NCBI GenBank assembly: GCA_035503515.1
Contig: DATJTJ010000003.1
Coordinates: 1-64,000 of the forward strand
Direction: 5' to 3'
Source of the DNA: DAIDKA01 sp035503515
GTDB taxonomy: Bacteria; Pseudomonadota; Gammaproteobacteria; Steroidobacterales; Steroidobacteraceae
Length of the DNA: 64,000 nt
Below, in pieces: positions 1 through 7,585 of the stretch (its first letter is position 1; each line of letters begins with the position of its first letter). Made by a program: the position numbers and the translations under genes. Below the pieces are notes generated by a model, which was not told where the DNA came from, ran no database searches, and saw only the letters and a program-made list of their open reading frames with translations.

Positions 1-42
1 CGGATGCCGCGTCGCGATGCACCACGGGTAGACTGCCTACGT

Positions 43-813
43 ATGACGGAAACCCCAAATCCGATTCATGAGAGAGCGCGGATTCGCGCGGATGCGGAAT
101 TTCGCAAACAAGCGGAAGTACATTATCGAATTGAGCGGCGGAACTGGCGACGACAGGCCACCATCATGAAGGCGCAGCTTACCGCTGCACGCCGCCTCAA
201 TTGTGTAACAGGAGTTGCTGCAATCGTCGCCTTCGTTGCCCTGATCGCAACGATTGCCTTCACCATCTATCAGTTCAGACAATCGACGGCCGCGTTACAT
301 CTCGATCAAAGGGCATGGGCTGCTACCGGGGATTGGCACTATGACAAGGTGAATTCGCCCACCATTGTCAGTGTAGATATTAGGAATAGCGGCAAGACTT
401 TCGCCTTACATGCTTCGGCGTGGCTAACCCACGCTCTGGAGCTTACGAAAATCCCGAACACCGACGATCAAATTATGACTGAGAATTCCGGAATTCTGGT
501 TCCGGGTGCCTCATTCAATATAAGTTTGGCGGATAGTCCCCTCAGTCAGGGTGAGGTTTATGCATTGGAACAGGGAGATCCCCTCTACTTTTTCGGAACC
601 GTCTGGTACTACGATATTTTTGGACCACCCGAGCACTGGACACAATATTGCGAAAGGCTAAAACTTAAGAAAGTAGATGAGAAAACCTACACACCAATCT
701 GGTCGCCGTGCCCCAATGGACTGCACAACAAAACTGATGATGAGCCTGAGCGTTTGACTGGTGGATCAATTGGAAACGCCAGCAGCAGTCCACCACTTCT
801 GAAGGGTCGATAG
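43..813 (+). CDS. Hypothetical membrane-anchored protein
   Basis: A 256-residue product of unknown function. A charged N-terminal segment rich in Arg, Glu and Lys (residues 1-50) precedes one strongly hydrophobic helix (about residues 54-77), followed by a soluble C-terminal region of about 180 residues with several aromatic residues. This suggests an inner-membrane protein with one transmembrane segment; no catalytic motif is recognised. The ATG at 43 is preferred over an in-frame ATG at 4, which would only add an Arg-rich run. Base composition is less GC-rich than the chromosome to the right, as expected for island cargo. Its 3' end overlaps the convergent small gene on the other strand by 48 bases. 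Confidence 0.55.
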   Translation: MTETPNPIHERARIRADAEFRKQAEVHYRIERRNWRRQATIMKAQLTAARRLNCVTGVAAIVAFVALIATIAFTIYQFRQSTAALHLDQRAWAATGDWHYDKVNSPTIVSVDIRNSGKTFALHASAWLTHALELTKIPNTDDQIMTENSGILVPGASFNISLADSPLSQGEVYALEQGDPLYFFGTVWYYDIFGPPEHWTQYCERLKLKKVDEKTYTPIWSPCPNGLHNKTDDEPERLTGGSIGNASSSPPLLKGR

Positions 814-1185
814 CTTCACCAGTTTTTCCCCGGGGATGCCGCAGCAAACAATGCTGTACTTGCCATCGTCGTCCAGCGTGAACTCCTCGATGCCATCGAT
901 GCTACCGGCTTTGGCCGCGTCGAGGAAATCCGTAAGTTCCTTATCCTCCGTCCGGCTTGCATGCATGGCCCCGATCACCTTTTCCCGCACGGGATCACGC
1001 CATCCAAGCCGTTCCTTGGCCAGTTGCCGCAGCAATTCGCGTGTTTGTGATGGGGACGGTAGCTGTGCGGGGAGTTCAATGCCAAGGTCACTTGTCGGGA
1101 TGCCGTAGACGACGGCATTCGGGTCGCCATTCAACGCGGCGGTCCACGCTGAGGATTTCTTCTTTTTCGACGGCTTCGTGGCCAT
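766..1185 (-). CDS. Hypothetical small protein downstream of the integrase
   Basis: A 139-residue product with no recognised family. It opens with a Lys-rich stretch (KKKK near residue 7) and continues with a mostly polar, helical-looking body. It starts 8 bases after the integrase stop on the same strand, so the two are probably co-transcribed and both belong to the integrated element. Its last 48 bases overlap the 3' end of the convergent membrane-protein gene. No helix-turn-helix or nuclease motif could be identified, so a recombination accessory role would be speculation. Confidence 0.5.
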   Translation of the reverse strand: MATKPSKKKKSSAWTAALNGDPNAVVYGIPTSDLGIELPAQLPSPSQTRELLRQLAKERLGWRDPVREKVIGAMHASRTEDKELTDFLDAAKAGSIDGIEEFTLDDDGKYSIVCCGIPGEKLVKLSTLQKWWTAAGVSN

Positions 1186-1193
1186 GATTTCGT

Positions 1194-2459
1194 TTATGCC
1201 GACTTCTTCGCGCCGATGCCGACGACATTGCCGCTACCGGCCCGCAGGCCATCCAGGTAATCAGCCCATGCCTGCATCATCCTGCGCCGATCCGCGAGGC
1301 GCACCGACTTGTTGTACGCGCCGCGGACCGAATTGCGTTCCTTGTGCGCCAATTGCAATTCGATCAGGTCCGGATGCCACCCCTGCTCATTCAATAGCGT
1401 GCTGGCCATGCTGCGGAACCCGTGGGCGCACATTTGTTTTTTGGTGTCGTACCCCAACCGACGCAATGCACTATTCAATGTGTTTTCGGACAACGGCCGA
1501 TCCCCTACCCCGATGGCCGGGAACACATACCGCTTGTCGCCGCTGACTTGCTGGATCTTTTTCAGAATCGCCACGGCTTGGGTGCTCAACGGCACGACAT
1601 GTTCATCCCGCATCTTCATTTTCGGGGCAGGGATGCGCCACGTGGGTTCCTTCGAATCCACATCCATTTCGGACCACTCGGCCGCACGCAATTCGCCTGG
1701 ACGGGTGAAAACCAACGGGGCCAACCTCAACGCCGCGCATGTCGGCGCCATGCCATCGAACCCGTCGATGGCCCGGAGTAATGCCCCGACCTGGGTGGGG
1801 TCGGTGATCGACGGATAATGGACCTCACCCCGCGCTGCCAATTCATCCTTGTCGATATCCGCCACTACGTCGTGCTTGGCACGCTTGGTTAGGATGGCGT
1901 ATTTGAACACCCGGGAAATGACACCCCGTACCCGGTGTGCGGTATCGATGAGCCCCTTCTCCTCAATGTCCTGAATGACCGCGAGCACGTCCTGCACCTC
2001 GATCTGCGCGATGGGCTTCTTGCCAAGTTCCTCCGATGCCATTTTGACCAACCCGTTGTCGCGCTCCCACGTCGATTCGGCCAACACCCGTTTGGTTTTC
2101 CGATTGACCGACCCACGTCGGCGCGTCATCCATTCGGTGGCGATGGCATCGAAGGTATTTGCCCGCTCGGCTTTTTTCTCCCGCCGCTTCGCGGACGGAT
2201 CGATGCCAGCGGCGACGAGTTTGCGGGCTTCCTCGTGCCGACCTCGGGCAAGCTTCAGCGGTACGTCGGGGTAGGTGCCGAACGAGAGCATCTTTTCCAC
2301 GCCGCCGATGCGGTAGCGGAAACGCCAATAGCAACGCCCGCCGGGGTAGACCCAAAGGTGCAATCCCTTGCCGTCGGACAATTTGGACGATGGCTTACTC
2401 GTCAGCGGCTTTTCGCCTGCCGCCTTGATCGCGGCTTTGATCCCGGTATCGGTCAACAT
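1194..2459 (-). CDS. P4-type tyrosine integrase
   Basis: Site-specific recombinase expected to insert and excise the element at tRNA-Lys. The product has the order of P4-family integrases: an N-terminal arm-binding domain of DUF4102 type (about residues 1-85), a core-binding helical domain (about 100-195) and a C-terminal catalytic domain. Catalytic residues are visible: Arg253 in FTRPGELR, His346 and Arg349 in HGFR, His372 in AHKE and the nucleophile Tyr382 in AYNK. The ATG at 2459 (MLTDTGIKA) is chosen because P4 integrases typically begin MLTDT; an in-frame GTG at 2474 would add five residues and lie inside a repeat. All key residues are intact, so it looks functional. Confidence 0.9.
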   Translation of the reverse strand: MLTDTGIKAAIKAAGEKPLTSKPSSKLSDGKGLHLWVYPGGRCYWRFRYRIGGVEKMLSFGTYPDVPLKLARGRHEEARKLVAAGIDPSAKRREKKAERANTFDAIATEWMTRRRGSVNRKTKRVLAESTWERDNGLVKMASEELGKKPIAQIEVQDVLAVIQDIEEKGLIDTAHRVRGVISRVFKYAILTKRAKHDVVADIDKDELAARGEVHYPSITDPTQVGALLRAIDGFDGMAPTCAALRLAPLVFTRPGELRAAEWSEMDVDSKEPTWRIPAPKMKMRDEHVVPLSTQAVAILKKIQQVSGDKRYVFPAIGVGDRPLSENTLNSALRRLGYDTKKQMCAHGFRSMASTLLNEQGWHPDLIELQLAHKERNSVRGAYNKSVRLADRRRMMQAWADYLDGLRAGSGNVVGIGAKKSA

Positions 2460-2465
2460 GGCGGT

Positions 2466-2506
2466 GTTACCCACACGTGGTTGCGGTTACCCACAATGTT
2501 ACCCGC
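2466..2506. repeat. Three GTTACCCRC direct repeats upstream of the integrase
   Basis: GTTACCCAC occurs at 2466-2474 and 2486-2494, and GTTACCCGC at 2498-2506, all in one orientation and immediately before the integrase start. Iterated short repeats here are typical arm-type binding sites for the integrase N-terminal domain or for an excisionase. That role is inferred from position only. Confidence 0.5.
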
Positions 2507-2532
2507 ACGGGGTTGCGCGTGGTGGCGCGTGA

Positions 2533-2623
2533 CGGCGGGCAACGACGGGGCCGCAACCCCATGAATTACCGTGGTTTTTCGGATGAATTTAGCGCGCCGG
2601 GATGTGGCGGCGGGCAACGGCGG
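2533..2623. repeat. Direct repeat pair CGGCGGGCAACGRCGG
   Basis: The 16-mer occurs at 2533-2548 and 2608-2623 with one mismatch, 75 bases apart, between the integrase and tRNA-Lys. It differs from the GTTACCCRC set and may be a second class of recombination protein site. The function is inferred; the high GC content makes some chance similarity possible. Confidence 0.4.
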
Positions 2624-2632
2624 ATTCGGTGG

Positions 2633-2708
<76 letters not shown>

Positions 2709-2806
2709 ATATTGTCTGCCAAGCACCCGTTGCAGGCGCCTGTCGCCGACCCTCTGGCCGGGCCGGCGATTCTAACTGAACTTGCCCTATTCGGGGCAAA
2801 CCAAAT

Positions 2807-2883
2807 TGGGGTGGACGATGGGACTCGAACCCACGACGGCCGGGATCACAACCCGGGGCTCTACCAACTGAGCTACGTCCACC
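2807..2883 (-). tRNA. tRNA-His (GTG)
   Basis: The 77-base gene has the extra 5' G of tRNA-His (GGTGGAC start), a CCGGG anticodon stem enclosing loop TTGTGAT with anticodon GTG, GGTTCGAGTCC in the T-arm, and an encoded CCA. It is third in the Pro-Arg-His-Lys operon. Confidence 0.96.
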
Positions 2884-2918
2884 ATCGAAACCACGTGTCC
2901 CGCGCGCCCTCGCACCTA

Positions 2919-2995
2919 TGGCGCGCCCGGCAGGACTCGAACCTGCGACCCTCGGCTTAGAAGGCCGATGCTCTGTCCAGCTGAGCTACGGGCGC
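2919..2995 (-). tRNA. tRNA-Arg (TCT)
   Basis: The 77-base cloverleaf has acceptor GCGCCCG/CGGGCGC, anticodon stem TCGGC/GCCGA around loop CTTCTAA (anticodon TCT, reading AGA), GGTTCGAGTCC in the T-arm and an encoded CCA. It lies 14 bases after tRNA-Pro in the same transcript. Confidence 0.96.
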
Positions 2996-3009
2996 ACAGT
3001 CACTGTTAC

Positions 3010-3086
3010 TGGTCGGGGCAGCAGGATTCGAACCTGCGACCCTCTGCTCCCAAAGCAGATGCGCTACCAGACTGCGCCATGCCCCG
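3010..3086 (-). tRNA. tRNA-Pro (TGG)
   Basis: The 77-base cloverleaf begins CGGGGCA, has anticodon stem TCTGC/GCAGA around loop TTTGGGA (anticodon TGG), GGTTCGAATCC in the T-arm and an encoded CCA. It is the first gene of the operon, with a promoter about 60 bases upstream. Confidence 0.96.
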
Positions 3087-3149
3087 CCCCACCGTAACTT
3101 GAGGATCCCCTTGGACTATACCTGCAGGACCCTCCCGACGGGGGCCGGC

Positions 3150-3179
3150 ATGATACGGAAGACCCCCGCGAACCGTCAA
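3150..3179 (-). promoter_or_regulatory. Sigma70-type promoter of the tRNA operon
   Basis: On the minus strand TTGACG (3179-3174) and TATCAT (3155-3150) are separated by 18 bases. The bases after the -10 are GCCGGC, a GC-rich discriminator of the kind found at stringently controlled stable-RNA promoters. The predicted start near 3143 leaves a leader of about 57 bases before tRNA-Pro. The space between cysS and the tRNAs (3087-3211) holds nothing else that could be recognised. Confidence 0.7.
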
Positions 3180-3211
3180 TTTGGGCCACGGGCGGCATGG
3201 GACGTGGTGGC

Positions 3212-4627
3212 TCAGGCCCGGCGCCACTCCGTGCGGCCGTCCGGCCGGTCCTCCAGGGCCACGCCCTGGGCGGCGAGCAGGGTGCGGATGCGGTCCGCTT
3301 CCGTGAAGTCCCGGTTCTTGCGCGCCTGCAGCCGGCGCGCGATCATCTCATCGACCGCGGCATCGTCGAGGGTTGCGCTCTCCCCGACCTCGTCCGGCGC
3401 GGGCGGGGTCCGCAGCCGGGCCCACTCCTCGGCAGGCAGCTGGGCGATCCCGAGGACCCCGGCCAGCACCCGCAGTTCGGCGGCGATCTGGCTGGCGTGC
3501 GATGGCTTGCCCTCGCGCTTGGCCACGTTCAGATCCCGGGTCATGGTCTGCAGCACGGCCAGGGCTTCGGGCGTGTTGAAGTCATCGTCCATGGCCGCGC
3601 GGTAGGCCTGGGTGTAGGCCGTCACCGGTGCCGGCACCACCGGCTCCACGTCCCGCAGCGCACCGTAGATGCGCTCGAGCGCCGCGGTCGCCTGGGTCAG
3701 CTGGTCCAGGCTGTAGTTGATCGGCCCCCGGTAGTGGCTCGACACCATGAAGTACCGGATCACTTCCGCGTGCCGCACGCGCTTCAGGACGTCGACGATG
3801 GTGAAGGCGTTACCCAGCGACTTGGACATCTTCTCGTTGTCGATGTTCAGGAAGCCGTTGTGCATCCACAGGCGGGCGAAGCAGTCGCCGCTCGCCGCGC
3901 AGGACTGGGCGATCTCGTTCTCATGGTGCGGAAACTTCAGATCCATGCCGCCGCCATGGATGTCGAAACAGGTGCCCAGCAGGGCCTCGGACATGACCGA
4001 GCATTCGATGTGCCAGCCGGGGCGACCAGGGCCCCAGGGAGAGGGCCAGGACGGCTCTCCCGGCTTCGCCATCTTCCACAGCACGAAGTCCAGCGGATCG
4101 CGCTTGCCCGGATCCACCGCGACGCGCTCTCCGGCGATGAGCTCGTCGAGGTTCTTGCCCGAGAGGGCCCCGTAGGGCGCGAACTTGCGCACCGCGAACA
4201 TCACATCGCCCCCGGCGGCGACATAGGCAAAGCCCTTGGCGATCAGGCGGGCCGTGAGATCGATCATGCCCGGCACGTGCCCGGTCGCGCGCGGCTCGTG
4301 GTCCGGCCGCAGGATCCCCAGGGCATCGTAGTCGCGATGCATGAAGCCGATATAGCGCGCGGTGAAGGCATCGATGGGCTCGCCGCGCTCGGCGGCCCGC
4401 CGGATGATCTTGTCATCGATGTCGGTAATGTTGCGGACGAAGGTCACCGCGAGGCCCGTGAACGCGAGATAGCGGCGCACCACATCGAATGCAATCTTGG
4501 AGCGGGCATGTCCCATGTGGCACAGGTCGTAGACCGTGTCGCCGCAGACGTACATGCTGATGCGGCCGGGCTGCAGCGGCTGCAGCTCCTGCTTCTGGCC
4601 GGTCATGGAATTGAAAATGCGGATCAT
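3212..4627 (-). CDS. cysS: Cysteine--tRNA ligase
   Basis: Class I aminoacyl-tRNA synthetase that charges tRNA-Cys with cysteine in the cytoplasm. The 471-residue protein is full length for the family. The HIGH motif is HMGH (residues 37-40), KMSKS is exact in the middle of the protein, Cys28 in YVCGDT and the HHENE segment supply zinc ligands that select cysteine, and a helical anticodon-binding domain closes the protein. The start MIRIFNS matches the usual N-terminus. It follows gltX by 9 bases, so the two synthetases are probably one transcript, an arrangement found in several Gammaproteobacteria. Confidence 0.97.
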   Translation of the reverse strand: MIRIFNSMTGQKQELQPLQPGRISMYVCGDTVYDLCHMGHARSKIAFDVVRRYLAFTGLAVTFVRNITDIDDKIIRRAAERGEPIDAFTARYIGFMHRDYDALGILRPDHEPRATGHVPGMIDLTARLIAKGFAYVAAGGDVMFAVRKFAPYGALSGKNLDELIAGERVAVDPGKRDPLDFVLWKMAKPGEPSWPSPWGPGRPGWHIECSVMSEALLGTCFDIHGGGMDLKFPHHENEIAQSCAASGDCFARLWMHNGFLNIDNEKMSKSLGNAFTIVDVLKRVRHAEVIRYFMVSSHYRGPINYSLDQLTQATAALERIYGALRDVEPVVPAPVTAYTQAYRAAMDDDFNTPEALAVLQTMTRDLNVAKREGKPSHASQIAAELRVLAGVLGIAQLPAEEWARLRTPPAPDEVGESATLDDAAVDEMIARRLQARKNRDFTEADRIRTLLAAQGVALEDRPDGRTEWRRA

Positions 4628-4636
4628 GGCGCTAGG

Positions 4637-6037
4637 TTACGCGAAGCGCGCGAGCCGCGCCTGGGCGAGCCCTGCGGGCATGGCCCGCAGCAGCGGCGCC
4701 AGTTCGGGACCGTGCGTGAGCCCCGTGAGGGCCACTCGCAGCGGCTGGTAGAGCGCCTTGCCCTTGCGTCCGGTCACGGCGCTGGTCGCCCCGGCGAGGG
4801 CCTTGAAGTCCTGCGGATGCTCCGCCGCGGCCCGGGCGGCCGCGGCAAAGAAGCTCCTGCCCGCCTCCTCGATCACGGCCTGCTCCGCGGCCGCCATGCC
4901 CGGCAGCTCGCCGAATACGATGTCGCGCCACTCGCGCGCGTCACCGGGCAGCACCACGTTCGGCCGGACGGCCTCGACGAACGCCGAGCGCGTGGCCGGC
5001 GCAAGCTGCGGCGGCAGTTGCGGCGCCAGCCATTGCGCCGCCTCCTCGGCAGTCATCCGCTTCACGGATTCCTTCTGCCACATGCGCAACTGCGACTCAT
5101 CGAAATGAGCGCTCGAGCGTCCCAGGTGCGCCGGATCGAACGCCCGGGCCATGGCCTCCAGATCCAGCAGGGCGTGTTCCGGACTCGAATGGCCCAGCCG
5201 GAACAGGTGATTGGTGAGCGCCTGCGGTGTGTATCCCTGGCCGCGGTATTCGCGCACCGTGGTCGCGCCATGCCGTTTGGACAGCGGTGCGCCGTCGGCT
5301 CCCACCAGCAGCGAGACGTGGCCGTAATGCGGGACCGGCAACCCCAGGGCCTCGAGGATCAGGATCTGACGCGGCGAGTTGGTGAGATGGTCTTCGCCGC
5401 GCACGACATGGGTGATGCCCATTGCGGCATCATCGACCGCGTTGCTGAAGAAGAACGCCGCCGACCCGTCGGCGCGGCGCACGACGAAGTCCCCGATCTC
5501 ATCGCTCAGGAAACCCTGGGCGCCGTGCACCAGGTCCGTAAAGCCGATGCGCCGGCCTGCGGGAACGCGGAACCGCAGCGTCGGGGTGACTCCGGCGGCC
5601 CGTTTCGCGGCGCGCTGCGGCGGCGTCAGCTGCCTGCAGGTGCCCGCGTAGCGTGGCGGCCGGCCCGCGGTGAGCTGCGACTTCCTCGACACCTCGAGTT
5701 CCAGGGCCGTGCAGTAGCACTCGTAGACCCGCTCATCCCGCACCAGGGTCTCGAAGTGCCGTGCATACAGGTCCACGCGCTGCGACTGCCGGTAGGGTCC
5801 GCGTCCATCCTCGCGCCCGGGACCGGCATCCCAGATCAGCCCGAGCCAGGTCAGATCGTCCTGCTGGTTGCGGCAGAAATCCTCGCTGCTGCGGGCGGCA
5901 TCGGTATCCTCGATCCGCAGCACGAAGCGGCCCCCGGCGTGGCGCGCCAGCAGGAAACTGAACAGGGCCGTGCGGGCGTTCCCCAGGTGCAGGTTGCCAC
6001 TGGGGCTGGGGGCGAACCGCGTGACGATTTGGGTCAT
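4637..6037 (-). CDS. gltX: Glutamate--tRNA ligase
   Basis: Class I synthetase that forms Glu-tRNA for translation and tetrapyrrole synthesis. The 466-residue product has RFAPSPSGNLHLGNART near the N-terminus, with HLGN in place of HIGH, and LSKRHG as the KMSKS-type signature, followed by the helical anticodon-binding half. The ATG at 6037 (MTQIVTRFAPS) matches family N-termini; an in-frame TTG at 6046 would add three residues. There is no well-spaced ribosome binding site before either start. TAAAAT lies just upstream of the start, so a very short leader is possible. Organisms with two GltX enzymes exist; a non-discriminating or tRNA-Gln-directed role cannot be excluded from sequence alone. 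Confidence 0.93.
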   Translation of the reverse strand: MTQIVTRFAPSPSGNLHLGNARTALFSFLLARHAGGRFVLRIEDTDAARSSEDFCRNQQDDLTWLGLIWDAGPGREDGRGPYRQSQRVDLYARHFETLVRDERVYECYCTALELEVSRKSQLTAGRPPRYAGTCRQLTPPQRAAKRAAGVTPTLRFRVPAGRRIGFTDLVHGAQGFLSDEIGDFVVRRADGSAAFFFSNAVDDAAMGITHVVRGEDHLTNSPRQILILEALGLPVPHYGHVSLLVGADGAPLSKRHGATTVREYRGQGYTPQALTNHLFRLGHSSPEHALLDLEAMARAFDPAHLGRSSAHFDESQLRMWQKESVKRMTAEEAAQWLAPQLPPQLAPATRSAFVEAVRPNVVLPGDAREWRDIVFGELPGMAAAEQAVIEEAGRSFFAAAARAAAEHPQDFKALAGATSAVTGRKGKALYQPLRVALTGLTHGPELAPLLRAMPAGLAQARLARFA

Positions 6038-6103
6038 ATCCTGCAAATTTTACGATGAAATCGCCGCCGGCCATGAAACACCGGCGGGTCAGGACGGTCC
6101 AAT

Positions 6104-6112
6104 TGCTAGAAT
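6104..6112 (+). promoter_or_regulatory. Extended -10 promoter candidate before ppi
   Basis: TGCTAGAAT (6104-6112) is an extended -10 element with no good -35 at 17 bases. The predicted start near 6119 would give a leader of about 32 bases for the cyclophilin gene. It lies in the divergent gap between gltX and ppi. Confidence 0.4.
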
Positions 6113-6150
6113 CCGTCCCCCAAGAACCGGAACCCCAGAAGTAAAGTGAC

Positions 6151-6846
6151 ATGATGCCCAGCAGACGCCTGTTTTCGGTCCTCGCGGTGGCGACCCTCGC
6201 GCTCACCCTGGGGAGCCTTTCGGTCACGGCCGCAGCCGCCGACAGCTCGGCGCCTGCCGCGGCCAGCGCGGTTCATCCGCAGGTCCGCGTCATCACCAAC
6301 ATGGGCAATTTCGTCATGGAACTGTATCCGGACCGGGCGCCGATCACGGTGGCCGAATTCCTCAAGTACGTCAACGAGGGGCATTTCACCCAGACGCTGT
6401 TCCACCGGGTCATTCCCGGTTTCCTGATCCAGGGGGGCGGATTTTCGGCAGCCGATGAATCGGTCACGCCGACCCATGCCCCGATCGTCAACGAGTCGGG
6501 CAACGGGCTGCAGAACAAGCGCGGCTGGGTGGGACTCGCCCGCACCGAGGCGCCGCACAGCGGCAATTGCCAGTTCTACATCAACCTGGCGGACAATCCC
6601 GAGCTCGACCCCCTGCCGGTGCGCTGGGGCTATACCGTGTTCGGCCGGGTCATCGACGGCATGGACGTGGTGGAGCGCATCAGCACCGTGCCGACCGGGG
6701 CCGAAGGCAAGTTCAAGGCCGACGCACCCCTGAGCCACGTGGTCATCGAGAAGGTGGAGCTGGTCGGCCCCGGTGGCATCAAACAGGAGGGCCCGACGCA
6801 GCTGGCGCCCCCGCCCACGGGCACCGAGGTTCTCTCGCCCAACTGA
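6151..6846 (+). CDS. Exported cyclophilin-type peptidyl-prolyl isomerase
   Basis: Cis-trans prolyl isomerase that assists folding, here probably in the periplasm. A Sec signal peptide is clear: basic MMPSRR, a hydrophobic stretch to about residue 25, then small residues with AAA before the predicted cleavage. The cyclophilin domain follows (about residues 47-205), with FHRVIPGFLIQGG and the catalytic Arg of FHRV, GNCQFYINL and FGRVIDGMDVV. A short Pro/Gly-rich tail ends the protein. In E. coli ppiB-lpxH also sits beside cysS, so gene order is conserved, but E. coli PpiB is cytoplasmic and this one is not. A second ATG one codon downstream is equally possible. Confidence 0.9.
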   Translation: MMPSRRLFSVLAVATLALTLGSLSVTAAAADSSAPAAASAVHPQVRVITNMGNFVMELYPDRAPITVAEFLKYVNEGHFTQTLFHRVIPGFLIQGGGFSAADESVTPTHAPIVNESGNGLQNKRGWVGLARTEAPHSGNCQFYINLADNPELDPLPVRWGYTVFGRVIDGMDVVERISTVPTGAEGKFKADAPLSHVVIEKVELVGPGGIKQEGPTQLAPPPTGTEVLSPN

Positions 6847-6861
6847 GGATCCTGCACCGCC

Positions 6862-7578
6862 GTGACCGAACTGTTCGTCTCCGACCTGCATCTGGATGGG
6901 CAATCGGTTGCGGCGAACGAGCGTTTTCTCGCCTTCCTGGCGCAGGAGGCGCGCCAGGCCCGCGTGCTGTACATCCTGGGCGATCTGTTCGAGGCCTGGA
7001 TCGGTGATGACGATCCGGATCCGGCCAAGGCACGGATCTGCGCGGGACTGCGGCAACTCACCGACCATGGCGTCGGCTGCTTCGTCCTGCACGGCAATCG
7101 CGACTTTCTGCTCGGTGCGCAGTTCGCGGCCCGCACCGGCTGCCGGCTGCTGCCGGATCCGGTGATTGCGACCTTCGATTCCGAAGCGGTGCTGCTCACC
7201 CACGGCGACGCCCTGTGCGTGGATGACCATTCCTACCAGGAGCTGCGCTCCACGGTCCGCGAGCCGGCCTGGCAGCAACGCTTCCTGGGACTGGCGCTCC
7301 CCACCCGCGAGCTGCTCGCCCACCAGGCCCGCCGTGGCAGCCAGGCCCATACCGCGCGCACCGTGCCCTATGTGATGGATGTCAGTGCGGCGGCCGTGGA
7401 TGCGCTGTGGCGCACCGGGGTCAGCCGCATCGTGCACGGCCATACCCACCGTCCGGGCATCCATGCCGCGACGTTCGAGGGCCGTGCCGTCGAGCGCATC
7501 GTGCTCGGGGCCTGGTACGAGCAGGGCAGCTACCTGCGACGCGACCAGGGCCGCTACGAGCTGCGCGAACTGGACTAG
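6862..7578 (+). CDS. lpxH: UDP-2,3-diacylglucosamine diphosphatase
   Basis: Hydrolyses UDP-2,3-diacylglucosamine to lipid X and UMP in lipid A synthesis, at the inner face of the cytoplasmic membrane. The 238-residue product has the full metallophosphoesterase set: SDLHLDG near residue 7, LGDLFEAWIGDD, LHGNRDFLLG, LTHGDALC and HGHTHRPG. The start is GTG at 6862, 15 bases after ppi, so the two are co-transcribed. It shows that lipid A is made by the LpxH route rather than LpxI or LpxG. Confidence 0.96.
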   Translation: MTELFVSDLHLDGQSVAANERFLAFLAQEARQARVLYILGDLFEAWIGDDDPDPAKARICAGLRQLTDHGVGCFVLHGNRDFLLGAQFAARTGCRLLPDPVIATFDSEAVLLTHGDALCVDDHSYQELRSTVREPAWQQRFLGLALPTRELLAHQARRGSQAHTARTVPYVMDVSAAAVDALWRTGVSRIVHGHTHRPGIHAATFEGRAVERIVLGAWYEQGSYLRRDQGRYELRELD

Positions 7579-7585
7579 GTCAGGA

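Noticed and set aside
2712..2960. Open frame of 82 codons covering tRNA-His and part of tRNA-Arg
   Set aside because: Translation of tRNA sequence gives the well-known spurious GTRTHD/RQDSNLR peptides; the region is tRNA.
3197..6058. Open frame of 953 codons on the plus strand across cysS and gltX
   Set aside because: Antisense shadow in GC-rich coding DNA. Its translation is His/Arg/Gly-rich with no family motif, while both minus-strand genes are complete with all signatures.
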